A stretch of 64,000 nucleotides of DNA, taken from assembly GCA_963402885.1 (NCBI GenBank), contig OY727093.1:11605501-11669500 (forward strand). The letters are read 5' to 3'. The stretch is from Antedon bifida (taxonomy: Eukaryota; Echinodermata; Crinoidea; Comatulida; Antedonidae). Positions 47,540-59,754 of the stretch are shown here, in pieces. Numbering within the stretch: the stretch's first letter is position 1; each line of letters opens with the position of its first letter. Under the pieces are notes generated by a model. That model was not told the DNA's origin. It was given only the letters and a program-made list of their open reading frames with translations, and did not search any database. Made by a program: the position numbers and the translations under genes.

Positions 47540-48290
47540 CGACACAGATCCCAAGGTCATTAACGTCATACGTTCACTGGCAGCACGTCAACGTAAATGT
47601 CCACTCAACACGCCTACGAGAAGTGTGTCGAAGAGATTCCGTGTAATGAGATTTTAATTGCAAAAAAGGCTACTTGGCTGAATCCTAAAATTTTGTGGGT
47701 TCCCGGTTGCTGTTGGCGTGTTAGAAGTGTCCTCTCGTTAAATATAAGTATGTGCTGTGAAAATGTTGACCAAATCTAGTAGATAATTGTGCTTTTTTTG
47801 CATATTTTAACTGATTTAGCACTTAACATTAACGCTAATTAATGTTGGCATAATTTGGCAAAATGTAGCATAGTTTTATCCTAATTCTAAAACATTTTAG
47901 CAAAAGCAGATTTAAAAAATCAATAACTGAATAAACTAAATTTTAAACGAAATCATCCGTTTTATTAAAATTCTTAATAAACTAATATTAATTCATAATG
48001 CATGCGAGTATATATAGAACTGCAAGGTTTTTGTGAGGTTGACCTCGGCCCGTGCAACACGCTAAAAATTAAAGACGTGTTCAAATTTAGGGTGTTGTAT
48101 AAACACAGCCATACAACACACTTCTCGTAGGCGTGTTGAATATGCGTGTAATAGCGTGTTGCATAAACGTGCCCTTAATCTAAACGTTCTTATATCTGTC
48201 GACGAGAACAGTCGACTACGACCCATGTGGACGTTACGTGACCGTTGTGTGCACGTTCACTCAATCTAAAAGTCCCTATATTACCCCGAG
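47540..48290. mobile_element. Repeat with nested 23-bp inverted-repeat MITE
   Basis: CAACACGCCTACGAGAAGTG at 47606 (23-bp repeat to 47628) is mirrored at 48116-48138. Outside this pair, 47540-47600 and 48165-48290 match, joined and inverted, 61635-61765, which lacks the central part. So the centre is probably an insertion into an older repeat. No ORF. Confidence 0.6.
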
Positions 48291-49938
48291 CCGTCGACGC
48301 TGTATTACCATAATTATTTCATACTGTACACATTTATCTGACAATCATGTTTTTAAATAAAAAATCACGGCATATTCAACAAAAAAATGTTTAAACGAAT
48401 TATATTATACATTAATATATATTATTTAATTGTAACATAGCACAGAAAAGTATTTAGGCTAGATACTTCCAGTGTGCGAATAATAAATAATATTTCATAA
48501 ATGTATGTTTATGTATTCCGATTATTATGAGACCCGAAATAGACTAGGCCTAATAGTACATAGCCTCTAGAGCTAGGGTGGGTGTGGTAGTGTAGTAGCT
48601 AATTAGTTGGGTGGTGTAGTCTGCATGCGCACGCGATGTGGTATGATGAAGGAGGAAATGACCTGAGCCAGACTAGGCCACTGAGTTCTCAGTTGGCCTG
48701 CTCTGGTGTCATGAGAATGCCTAAAGCCTTCTTTCTAGGCCCAATGGTTCAAATCAACAACTTTATTTAATAATAATAATAATAATATTTATTTCCACAA
48801 ATAATAAAGCGAAATACAGAGTAGCATAATACTGTAAATATACAACTGATAATGAACATAAATAATATAATGCAAGAAAAGATTGTGTTTGTAAAAAGTA
48901 ATATTCTTGAAAGGTCAAGACTGTAAGGAAAATTAGGAGGTTTCCTTTTTAATGAAAACCATTTTGATGTGTTTTCCATAATCTGCTTCTTAATAATAAC
49001 AATATCTGAATTATTATGCTGTACCACCGACTGTATCATCCTCATGTAAATTGTAAATCATGTGAAAGATTAAGAGAGCAGATTAGCATGCTTTTGCATA
49101 TGCATGAGACTCTGTGACGTCATTTAACTTTAGCTGTATGCAAAGAATTGAAGTAGTCATAATATTAAAACCAAAGATAGTATAGTAGGAAACTTACGCC
49201 GTAAATACATAGGCCTGGTTTCATTAGGCATTATTGTTTTACTTGCATAAAACTGTACTGTACAACTATATGCACGTTCAAAAACACCAGGTCAGTGCAA
49301 TTTGTGAATTGGCCTAGTGGACACTATCTTTGAACATGTATCAGCACTACTTCTGCTGCATGCTATGAATTGTCAGTTTTGTTTTTTTGTTGCCTGTTTG
49401 TTTACGACACATACATCAATTCTCGTTAGGGATATCGCATGAAAGACCAGGATATTTTATTTATTCATCTAATTTTTTAATATATTTTTTTTTTCGAGGA
49501 TTGTAAATTTTACTTTATAGAATAGTCAGAATTTTCTATCATAGCATGGGTTCGCGGATGCGCTGGAATGAGTCACATGGGTGCTCTTTATTGTTTTACT
49601 ATATTCATGCACTGGAGTGCAAAAATGCGCAGCATAAAAGTATAAAACAAAATACCGATTGCGCTAGTTGCTGTATGATTTACGAGTAAGGAACTAGTAG
49701 TCTAAAAACATAACAAAACAAACAAACACACACCACTTGTATAATTTCAATTCAGGCACACGATTGTTTTGCTAGGCTAGGCGGTGATTTGGTCGCCGAG
49801 CAGAGTGGAGCTTACGGCAGACCAATGTTATAAAACAAATAACAATGTCGTGCAACATGCACTCGGCTGCATTGTAAACATTTTCGAGTGCGCAGCATCT
49901 CCACTATAACGGACTCTGACCTGTGCGTTATTTGTATA
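48291..49938. other. Intergenic, no gene seen
   Basis: AT-rich. A (TAA)n run at about 48768-48790 begins a repeat 3' end read on the minus strand; the 92-codon frame over it has low complexity and no recognised domain. Confidence 0.55.
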
Positions 49939-50494
49939 TTAAAGATGTATTGTCCCTTGAAACACAAAAAAATGAAGGTCAAAATATTCTAAATTTAAAT
50001 TGGCCATATCAAAGTAATATTAAAGTTATTCACTTTAAGTCGAAAATTCCAGCAAAAAGCAACAAGTTTACGTAATTAACAGGTAAATTAGTTTGATTAC
50101 ATTTCGTCTGGAAAATCGTCGCGAGCGAAAGTAAACAAAGATTTCAAACCACGAGTACGCATTATGCATATGCTAATTAGGATTGTTTACAACTCGTCAC
50201 GGTAGAGAAGGTATTTTCACACAGATCATGAGGAAGTTTTATGATTATGCATACAGAGTAGCCAAACAAGCGCGTTTCATTATGGGGTATGTTTTGATCG
50301 AAAACTTTGACTGGAAGTCAGAGTTATTTTTTTAACAAAAAAACGTCTGTATTTCAGTTAAATGATTATTTTTTTCGACAAATTTTTGGTGATAGTTAAT
50401 AACTATTATGATACTTCAAAATGACCCACCTTTTTTCGAAATCTGTTATTTTTTTATTTTTTTGGAATTAGTCAAAGGGACAATACATCTTTAA
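49939..50494. mobile_element. TTAA-flanked MITE
   Basis: AGATGTATTGTCCCTT right after TTAA (49939-49942) is mirrored by AAGGGACAATACATCT right before TTAA (50491-50494). 548 bp inside, no ORF. The TTAA target fits piggyBac-type mobilisation. Confidence 0.7.
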
Positions 50495-51767
50495 CATAAA
50501 AGAACAACTAGATTTGAACTCGTCACTACAGACGAGTTAGGTTATCCGCAGCGCAGACCCCACGTGCACGTCATACGTTAGAATATTGCACACAGAAAAA
50601 CGATTATGCCATTGAAAAAATGTTAGTGCGCTCTCTATTTTGTGTCACGTCTAAGCATATACGGTATACACCATATACTGTATACGTACTACATACAGTG
50701 CAGAATAGGTGAAAATAAGTGACCCAAGTTATTGACGCTTTTGAACATGATGACGTCATCACAATTTTAAAAGTGATAAATCATGCGAAAGGTAATTGAT
50801 TGACCTAGACAATATAAAAATGGAATACGGATAAGTGGAGAAATAAATGTGATGAGCTATGACGAAAGAGACAAAAATTCTATATTTTATATTCGAGTGG
50901 CCATACGATGACGTCACAATGTCCGGTTAGCCATATTTATTCATGATTCGATATCTACAACTTATTAACTTCCAGAATCTGTAATTTTAAAAAAGTTCAC
51001 CACGTAGTTTAGAATCTATGACTTTTTAAAAAAGGCATAATTTTAACGAATTTTTTAACTTTTTCATCAAAAACGCGTGCAAATTGTCCAATTCGACGTG
51101 CTCGTATGACGTAATTTTAAGTCGAAATTGTTTAAAAGTTAGTAAAATTACTAGAAAAAGCTGGAAAAACAAAAATCACGCAAAAAAAGATGTTTTTAGC
51201 GCTACGTGCGCGCGCAGGAATTTTTGACATGCTCAAAATGACATGAAACGCGTAGAAAGTTGATTAGAAATTGATTTTTCGCATTTTTAATTTTTAAACG
51301 CGCGTGCGCGCGTAATTTTGTGTAATACATACCATTTTTAATCCATAGAAAGTTGGCCCTTGATATAACCTAAATTTTCACTAAGTGTCAATACAAAATG
51401 ACTTTTGGTTTATAATCTGACCAATCATTGAAATTCATCATATGTTGGCCAGAATTAGAGATATGCGTGCAACAAAATTCGTGGAAAGAAAGAAGAAAAT
51501 AGAAAAAAAAGAGAGAAAAAAAAAGAGAACCTGACAATAACAAGGGGTTATCCGCCAAATGCGGATAACCAATTAATAATAAGATAACCATTGTTTGCAG
51601 ACAATTTTAATTGAACAGATCAGATACAGTATACTAGTGAAAGCTACGAAAGCTATGAGTACAGGCCCTAAATATTATCCAATTACAATTCGACATTCTA
51701 AGTTGAAATTTCGATATCATTTTATTTTAACTTTTTATTCGAACTTTTATAGGCCATCACCATAAAT
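50495..51767. other. Repeat-rich spacer, no gene seen
   Basis: GGTTATCCGC at about 50542 and GCGGATAACC at about 51560 are inverted, with a box B-like GAGTTCAAATC on the minus strand near 50520. This may be one more repeat, but the edges are unclear. Purine-rich tract at 51484-51530. Confidence 0.4.
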
Positions 51768-54700
51768 AGTCCAGGAGTATTAGACAAAAAAAGGGCCAAA
51801 GGTAGAAATAAATATGCTAAAGCTGAATTTTTCAGGATAGGTCCCCAATGTTGTCTGGAACAACATACTAAAAGTCCCCGGGTTTCCCCGTTGTGCTTCA
51901 ACCTGATTGGGCCATTTTTCAAAATGGCGGCCATCTTAACAATTATTTACCATATTTTGACAACCAGTAGGTGTAAGTAAACAATTTTGGTGTCAAAATA
52001 CTCAGAAGACCAATATTTATATTCACTGTAATGGAGAAGTTTTTAAAAAAATGACCGGAAATGCCTGTTTTGACCTTTGACCATCAATTTGGATTTTCTC
52101 AATATCTTATCAACGACTGGCCGTAGAGAGTTCAAAATTGTCCCAAATTATTCAGAATGCCCAACTTTCTATTCACTCTAATGAAAGAAAAACACTAAAT
52201 TCCTTTAGAAACCTTCTATTCTGACCTTTGAACTATTGACCTAAGCATATTTTAATTTTATAGACATCTTGGTGATCGATAGGAGTGCATAAGCGAAATT
52301 GGTGTCAAAATACTCAGAAGACCCATATTTATATTCACTATAATGGAAAAGTTTTTAAAAAAATGACCGGAAATGCATGTTTTGAACTTTGACCCTAAAT
52401 TTGGATTATCTCAATATCTCATCAACGACTGGCCGTAGAGACTTCAAAGTTGTCCCAAATTATTCAGAATGCCCAACTTTCTATTTACTTTAATGAAAGA
52501 AAAATACTAAAAACCTTTAGAAACCTTCTATTTTGACCTTTGAACTATTGACGTAGGCATATTTATTTTTATAGACATCTTGGTGATCGATAGGATACGA
52601 AATTGGTTTAAAAATTTATAACTTTGACCCTAAATTTGGGTTATCTCAATACCGCATCAACTGCTGGCCGTAGAGACTTCAAAATTGTCCTAAATTAAGA
52701 AGAGTGCCCAACTCTCTATTCACTGTAGTTAAAGAAAAATACTAAAAGCCTTTAGAAACCACCTATTTTGCCATTTGAACTATTGATCTGGCCAATACAG
52801 TATTTTATATCATAAACATATAGAAATCTTGGTGATCGATAGGAATACATAAGCGAATTTGTTGTCAAAATATTCCTAAACACCCATGTTTTTTTACCTT
52901 TGACTTTAATCACTACATTATAATTTAATAATTTAAGTCCCAAATAGCATGATGGACATATCACACCATTCATCATGCCATGAGATGTCAAATTTATCCG
53001 AAACAGCCCAGAAAAAAATGTCCGATGGACGAATAATACTATTCATCAATATAGATATGAGGCCATAATTTCAGGTATCAAAGGGTCACAATGTGTCATT
53101 TGACAAATCACCTAAATAATAAAATACAATATGAAACTCTTACAAATCTATCAAGATGAATTATAAAGAAATTGTCACTGTAAAGTTGTTATGGTCTTCA
53201 ACAGATTTTCATGCCCTTATTTTATTAACCATCATAATTATAGTCCTGAAGTATTTTCGATTTTTAGAGAATTTTGATTGGAAAAAAACAGAGAAAAATG
53301 TTCACATCTTAAAGATAAATGCAATAATTCTTTTAAAATTAAATTGCATCATATCAGATAAGAATCGGAGGTATGACTAGAGCCTAAAATGAGACTTAGA
53401 CTGAGACCTTGATAAATGGTTGGGTGGGTGACTATGTACAGTGTGCAGTTTTAGACAATTTAAAAAATGTTATAAGATGAATTATGTACTCCAGACCTAT
53501 ATACACAAAGAAATGTAATAGTGCAGCTCAATTGAAAAAAAAAACCAATTTTACCAATAAGTGTGTGTCAAATCAACCAGTAGTGGTCTCTGCTATATAT
53601 TAAATGACACTGCCGAAGAGGAAACATTTCAGAATTGGTGTAGCTCCAAAGTTTAAACATGGACATTAGCCATATAGAGAAGGCGTGGCATTTTTTGGAG
53701 GACTAATTTCTAACCTTAAATAATAAATAAATAATAAAATTTGTTTGGTTACTAATGAATAAAAGAAGTGAAAACAGGCTAAAGCCCAAACAGACAGTAA
53801 AATGTATCATATATATATAGTTTAAAATTGGGGCTTGGTTTGTCTGTTTAGCATCTGAGCAATTTGGAATGAATTTTACCTCTCATGGCAATGGCCATAC
53901 TGATGAATTGTTAGATTCTGTCTATCTTTATGTCAACTTAAATTTAACTTTTTACATCTAAGCCCTCCCTCTGGAGAGCACGGGCTATTGTCGGTTTATA
54001 CAGTTAAGCTAGGCACGAAATAGACTAATTCTCATTAAAATGTAATTATTAGGGTCAAATGTCAAAACACTTTCAATCGCATTCAGTACATTATTTCTAT
54101 AAGAGTAAACAGAAACATGGGTGTTTTGGAGTATTTTGACACCAAATTCCCTTATGTATTCCTATCGATCACCAAGATTTCTATACAATTTTGGTATAAA
54201 ATATGACCAGATCAATGGTTCAAAGGTCAAAATAGAAGGTTTCTAAAGGAATTTGGTATTTTTCTTTCATTAAAGTGAATAGAAAGTTGGGCATTCTGAA
54301 TAATTTGGGACAACTTTGAAGTCCCTACGGCCAGTCGTTGATGAGATATTGAGATAATCCAAATTTATGGTCAAAGGTCAAAACAGGCATTTCCGACCAT
54401 TTTTTGTTAAACTTTTCCATTACAGTGAATATAAATGTGGGTCTTCTGAGTATTTTGACACCAATTTCGCTTGTGTACTCCTATCGATCACCAAGATGTC
54501 TATAAAATTAAAATATGTCTAGGTCAATAGTTCAAAGGTCAAAATAGAAGGTTTCTAAAGGAATTTGGTATTTTTCTTTCATTAAAGTGAATAGAAAGTT
54601 GGGCATTCTGAATAATTTGGGACAACTTTGACGTCTCTACGGCCAGTCGTTGATGAGATATTGAGATAATCCAAATTTAGGGTCAAAGGTCAAAACAGGC

Positions 54701-54984
54701 ATTTCTGACCATTTTTTGTTAAACTTTTCCATTACAGTGAATATAAATATGGGTCTTCTGAGTATTTTGACACCAAGATTGTTTACTTACACCTACTGGT
54801 TGTCAACATATGGTAAATAATTTTAAGATGGCCGCCATTTTGAAAAATGGCCCAATCGGGTAGAAGCACAACGGGGAAACCCGGGGACTTTTAGTATGTT
54901 GTTTCAGACAACATTAGGGACCTATCCTGAAAAATTCAGCTTTAGCATATTTATTTCTACCTCAAAGTCTAATACTCCTGGACT
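51768..54984. mobile_element. Foldback element FB2
   Basis: The left end AGTCCAGGAGTATTAGAC is mirrored by the right end TCTAATACTCCTGGACT. Arms of about 1 kb each contain two to three diverged subrepeats (tgaccggaaatgc, tgacctttga, ggccgtagagacttcaaa). The termini (AGTCYAGGA) and the tgaccggaaatgc subrepeat are shared with FB1, so the two are one family. The centre (about 52900-54040) has no transposase-like frame. It ends about 70 bp from the 3' end of X1. Confidence 0.85.
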
Positions 54985-55053
54985 AAAAGTGTTTAATGAA
55001 CGGAAGGCGCTAAGTAATTACGGTGACAGTTAAACACAATCTATTTCGCTTTC

Positions 55054-55623
55054 CTATCCTGATATATAAAATCTGGTGTCCTCCGAATCTGAAATAAAAG
55101 GAAGAAATATTGAATCCTAGCCCTCACAAACATTATGTTAAGTTAGGCCTATTGATTAAAACAATATTGAGTTGAATACAACAAATTCTTACAACATTCA
55201 ATTAAGTCAGGATTCCCATTCACATATTGACAGGCATATTGTTTACCACCACACAGTTCTTCACAATCTAGACCGTCTGTAACTCTTTCCAATCCTAAAA
55301 GAAAACACTAATTAATTAACTCATCTGTATCGCAAGTTTTGAATTGTGCGTATTGATTACCTTTAAAATCAATAATATATACACTTGAACTTTTAAATAA
55401 AATCTCGCCAGAGGGATCCATGTTAGTAATAGGTATGGTATTGATAATACAAATGTTATTTAAATATTTATTTATTGTAATAATGACGATAATTAACCGT
55501 ATCATGATGACGCAATAATCAGTGACGATGTAGATTATTATTACGAAATGTGAAAACCACCGTGAAAAACTTACCTTCGGTCATTGCTACAATTAGTATT
55601 GCAAACAAAACAGCTCGAAACAT
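55054..55623 (-). CDS. X1: distant family member, secreted cysteine peptide
   Basis: Exons 55623-55575 (MFRAVLFAILIVAMTE), 55294-55193 and 55088-55054, phase 1, 61 aa. Exon 2 carries GLDCEELCGGKQYAC and has four cysteines, C-x3-C-x6-C-x11-C, ending ...LIEC. The donor is gtaaga; exon 3 follows a strong acceptor (ccttttatttcag) and encodes YSEDTRFYISG and a stop, recalling the F-x-S-x-G tail of the P genes. If the donor is ignored, exon 2 reads on to a TAG at 55149 and gains two more cysteines (six in all); both forms are possible. TATA at 55718-55729. Not recognised as a known family; could be antimicrobial or signalling. Confidence 0.65.
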
Positions 55624-55717
55624 TTTAGAAACTGACGTGAATAACTGAATATTCTACGGAGAAAATAGAGACAACGGGTAACTAATATTTGCTAATAATA
55701 ATAAATAATAACGCTAA

Positions 55718-55729
55718 CTATTTATATAA
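55718..55729 (-). promoter_or_regulatory. TATA box of X1
   Basis: TTATATAAATAG on the minus strand, about 100 bp upstream of the X1 start codon. Confidence 0.55.
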
Positions 55730-56427
55730 TTGGCGGAGCCAAAATGAGGGTAGAAGATTAGACCACGTTTGTCAGTATAAAAAGTAAAACAAGTATTCCT
55801 TTGAATAACACTCATTTATAGGTACATTATTGTAAACTTAGGCCCTTTTATTGTTTAACGCTTTATGCGCGTTGTGCAGTGTTGTCTAAATTATGGGTAT
55901 GTGTCTCCTCCGTCAGGAAAAATCATGGCGTCACCACGAACAAATTACCTGGTAAAGAAATACTCGAATCTCAGCCTGGCCTGGCAAACATGAAAAAGTT
56001 TCTCAAAAAAGGATACGCCTATATTATTATCTGAAGACTTAAGCCAACTATAAATTCTAACATAAAATAAAACCCTCTAAAGCACCCAGCAGTAATGCCG
56101 AAGTAATAATAATAATGATGATAAAATCTATATAAATAATGAAACAACAATGTCCCTTTGTGGGACAACGTGGATATTGTTATCAAGTGAAAATATGTTC
56201 ATAAATAAATAAATAAATAAATAAAATGAAACGGTAAAGAAAAGAATGCGACAGCAAAAAAAGGTTTGGCTACTTACAAATCAATTCTGTTGAAACGTTG
56301 TGAACTTTTCACGGTGGTGACAGAACGCAAACTATAATGTTATGAAGAGTATGGCACGATTTATAGTAGTTAACTACAAGTTTGTTTTAGATGATAATAG
56401 CTTAATAAAGCAATATTTAAATTCGCA
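55730..56427. other. Intergenic, no gene seen
   Basis: Upstream of X1. A (AAAT)n microsatellite lies at 56201-56226. Confidence 0.6.
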
Positions 56428-57060
56428 CATTAACATTTTGTTAAATAACATTGCTTTCTGTGACATTTAGATATTCGGTTGATCTTTTGTCCAATTGTCG
56501 ATCTTATTAATATTAATGCTTATATATTTGATAATAAATTTGGTAAACATGTCCATATAAAATATTCTATTATATGGGTTCTCGTACCAATGCATTTTAC
56601 CACTCTGTTTTTTTACCCTATATTGAATTGACTGATTTGTGCCTTTTTGGTTCCTCTAAGGTTTTCCCTGCCTTATTTAATGTATTTTGCTGTTAACTTG
56701 TTTTTGTCTGCACCAGAAGGAGAGTACTCGCATAGTGACTTGTTACTTTTCTACAATCCGCCAGACTGGTGTTTCTTGTGTTTGTATTTTTTTATTGTAT
56801 TATATGTTTTATATGTCTTCTGGAAAATAAATGAATTGAATTGAATTGAATCTATTTCATTAAATTTATTATGAATCTAATCATTTCTGTGACATTTAAA
56901 TTTGTCTATGACGTAATGGGTTTTTTTCACATTAACATTTTGTTAAATAACATTGCTTTCTGTGACATTTAACTATTCGCTTGATCTTTTGTCCATTTGT
57001 CGATGTTATTAATAATAATGCTTATATATTTGATAATAAATGATAATAAATTTGGTAATT
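56428..57060. repeat. Direct repeat pair, about 500 bp apart
   Basis: cattaacattttgttaaata and the next 100 or so bases at 56433 recur at about 56932. Weaker relatives are near 58570 and 59995. A (TTGAA)n run at 56833-56850 marks a repeat tail between them. No gene. Confidence 0.65.
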
Positions 57061-58047
57061 AAAGTGTATTTGTGAATCTAATAATTTCTGTGACCTTTAA
57101 ATTTGTCTATTATATCTAATTTTAACTTAATGGTTTTTTAAAATGATAAATGAAAAGAAAAGTGGATTTGATATATCGTGACTTCTTTCTTTACCTTCTA
57201 TGAAGACAATTTGTTAACCCACACCTCTTAATCGATGACCATCACGTAATTCTGGATATTCGTCTTCATGCAACGGACGATGATAACATTTGTGAGTTTT
57301 GAGAATTGATTTACTCACATAACCATGTCAGAGCAGCACCATGAATTCAATCATTTAAGCTTGTTTCCCTGACCAATCGTCACGACGCGACAGATAATGC
57401 GTCGTGATTGGTCAAATCACTTACGTTGCGCTTGCATTGCGTCCTAGAGTGTGAACCAAGCTCAATCGCAAGCGCAAAGTACTGATAATGACTGGGGTAA
57501 TAATGACTTAGAGAGCTTGCTTGTATGCGCTATGTAAGAATGAACTATTATTATTATTATCAAGTGGTTTGACTAATTGAAATCGAAGTGTCGCTTGTCA
57601 TTGGTTGATGCGTTGCGTCTACGTCTATGCTTTGCGTCACTAGGGGCGGGACGCTTAAGACATAGATCGCGTGTTATAAAGTCTGTGAAAACCTACGTAT
57701 ACGTATAAGTATCCGTGTCACAATACGTATACGGTCCGGATACGTTTGAGTGTCCTATAGCTTTTTTCATTTGGGCAACATTGAATTTACAGCTTTGTTC
57801 ATTTGGGCAAAATCAAACCTAGGTTCATCGCATTAGCGCATCTAGCCTACAGTCAACATTTTTTACTTCTTTGTTGTACATTTTTATACTTAAAATCTGT
57901 GTATAAGTTTTGCTGTTAAAATGTGTGTGTCGCTAATTTCAACGAATAAATCTTAAACGTGTGAAATGAAATCTAAACGCATTGGAAATCGGTATCTGTA
58001 ATAAATTACCATTCCTTAACAATCCAGTAACATCTAAGTATCTACAT
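57061..58047. other. Intergenic, no gene seen
   Basis: Contains palindromic tacgtatacgta-like words near 57690-57740 and a repeat end (tgactggggtaataatg) at about 57489. No supported exon. Confidence 0.55.
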
Positions 58048-58202
58048 GAACATTCTAGAATATGATGTTTTTATTTAAGAAACCATTTATAATTAATATA
58101 AGAACAATCAGGAACATTCCAGAAGTGCTATAGAAACTGTAATCCAATAGAATAAGAAGTATAAGGAATGATCTAGAAGGTTATCAACATATTGTATATA
58201 AG
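58048..58202 (+). promoter_or_regulatory. Heat-shock-element cluster with TATA box
   Basis: HSE1 GAACATTCTAGAA (58048-58060). HSE2 GAACATTCCAGAA (58112-58124), extended on its left by GAACAATCAG to five alternating 5-bp units. A weaker HSE3 GAATGATCTAGAA (58166-58178). Then TATATAAGG at 58195-58203. Spacing and order are those of an HSF-driven promoter. The transcript side (58220-58420) has no long ORF and an attaaag near 58350. It may drive a non-coding RNA, be a promoter remnant, or lie in a solo LTR. Confidence 0.6.
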
Positions 58203-59615
58203 GGGAAGTATGACAATTGTAAGGAGGGAGAAGGATTTTTTTATTGAAGCATTTATTTTGAAGAAGGTTGGATATTAGATTGTAAAAGTTATTGTGAAGC
58301 TGTTGTTTAAAGTGCTTACTGGATTGTTGAAAGTTGAAGTTGATTGGAATTAAAGCTTTGTTTTTTTAGTTATTTTACAACTTTGTGGATTTTGTGTGTA
58401 TACTTTTATGTCACAAGGGAGTTCCTAAAGTATTTTCAACCGCTCGGAAACATACGTAAAGGGAGTTCGTGACAGTATCACGTACGGTATTGATGTCACG
58501 CTATACACCTAATGTGTGTGACGTAGTTTACTTTAACATTTTAATACTGCAAAATCTACAGTCGCTTACATTAACATTTTGTTTGTTAAATCGTATATAT
58601 TTGATAGTTAATAACTGCAATATCTGAATACGTTTGAATTAAATTGGTTAAATCGTAATAAATTAATATTCTATATTGTCTATTTGTCATTAATCGTATC
58701 TTTTGCTAATGATATTAACTCAATATTCCCTTAACAATGGTTATACGGTTATATATGACCTTTGTGGCCTTTAAATTAAACAATTACACATATACATATT
58801 TTTTTTATTGTCAACATATGATACAATAATATGCAAAGAAGAAGTACAGTAAATGTTATCGCTCGCCCCTTGGTCACTTATTACTTTGTTTCACGTTACT
58901 CGAATTGGAATTAATTAGGCCCTCTTTGGACAACGGAAGCCCCAGTGCAGTGGGATCGATAGAGGATCTCCTTAAAGCCCCCTTCCCTACGTTTTTTAGA
59001 TCTAATTTAAGATCACAAACTATATTTAATGTAAAAATAATACTATATGGTCCTATTGCGATAACTTTTTTCGTCTTTAAACGGTTAAAAATGTGAAAAA
59101 TAAGTTGATTCTAATAATTTTAGCGGCCCGCTATAAATCCCAAAATGCATTGCGCGCGGATTGATATTTTTGTTTTTCCACTGTAATTCGCCCACTTTTC
59201 GATCGATCGTGAGGCCAAAACAAATCGAAGACTCCTAACTTTTCAGCGAAAATACCGGGTTTTCCCCAATTTGTATCAACGGAGTCTGGCAAAAATAGAA
59301 AGACAATTAATGCAGCAACTATACAACGTCAGGCTAGGTATATAGCTAGCTTACGATGTTCGTACGTTACCGATGTTTACCAGCTAGGCCTACAAAACTA
59401 AGCCTAGCTAGGCTAGGCCTAAGACCGTCCACGAGAGGTCGATCGCCGCGAGCTACTTAGGTAGTGCATTGTTTCTCACTTTTTATCATAATTTACCATA
59501 AAACGTACATTTAAGACAAGGAATGACATAGTTTAATGTTTTTAAAGTGATATATATGTATTATTTTCCAAAAAACGTCTAAAATTGCAGGGAAGGGGTC
59601 TTTAAGCTCTTTTTA
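58203..59615. other. No gene seen
   Basis: Includes the possible heat-inducible transcript region. The 63-codon frame at 58905 has no features of a protein gene. Confidence 0.5.
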
Positions 59616-59754
59616 CACTATCAAACTTTATGTGACAAAAAAATGTGATGTGCCAACATATGGTAGTGATATGCTCAAATATAGTAGTGATATGACTTCA
59701 TAATGTCTTTATACGGGCACATCATATTTTGTTGTCACATAAAGTTTGATAGTC
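59616..59754. mobile_element. Short MITE with TA target
   Basis: ACTATCAAACTTTATGTGAC near the left end is mirrored by the right end (GTCACATAAAGTTTGATAGT), about 36 bp of inverted repeat in all. TA flanks both sides (59614-59615, 59755-59756). 139 bp, as for Tc1/mariner-derived MITEs. Confidence 0.75.

Noticed and set aside
48767-49045. 92-aa hydrophobic ORF
   Set aside because: Ends in a poly-Tyr run from a (TAA)n repeat; no domain or splice evidence.
53156-53380. 74-aa ORF inside FB2 as a transposase
   Set aside because: Too short, low complexity, and no catalytic motif.
57716-58411. Solo LTR covering the HSE promoter
   Set aside because: TG...CA-like ends can be chosen by eye (tgtcacaa ... 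tgtcaca), but no target duplication or primer-binding site is visible, so it is kept only as an alternative.
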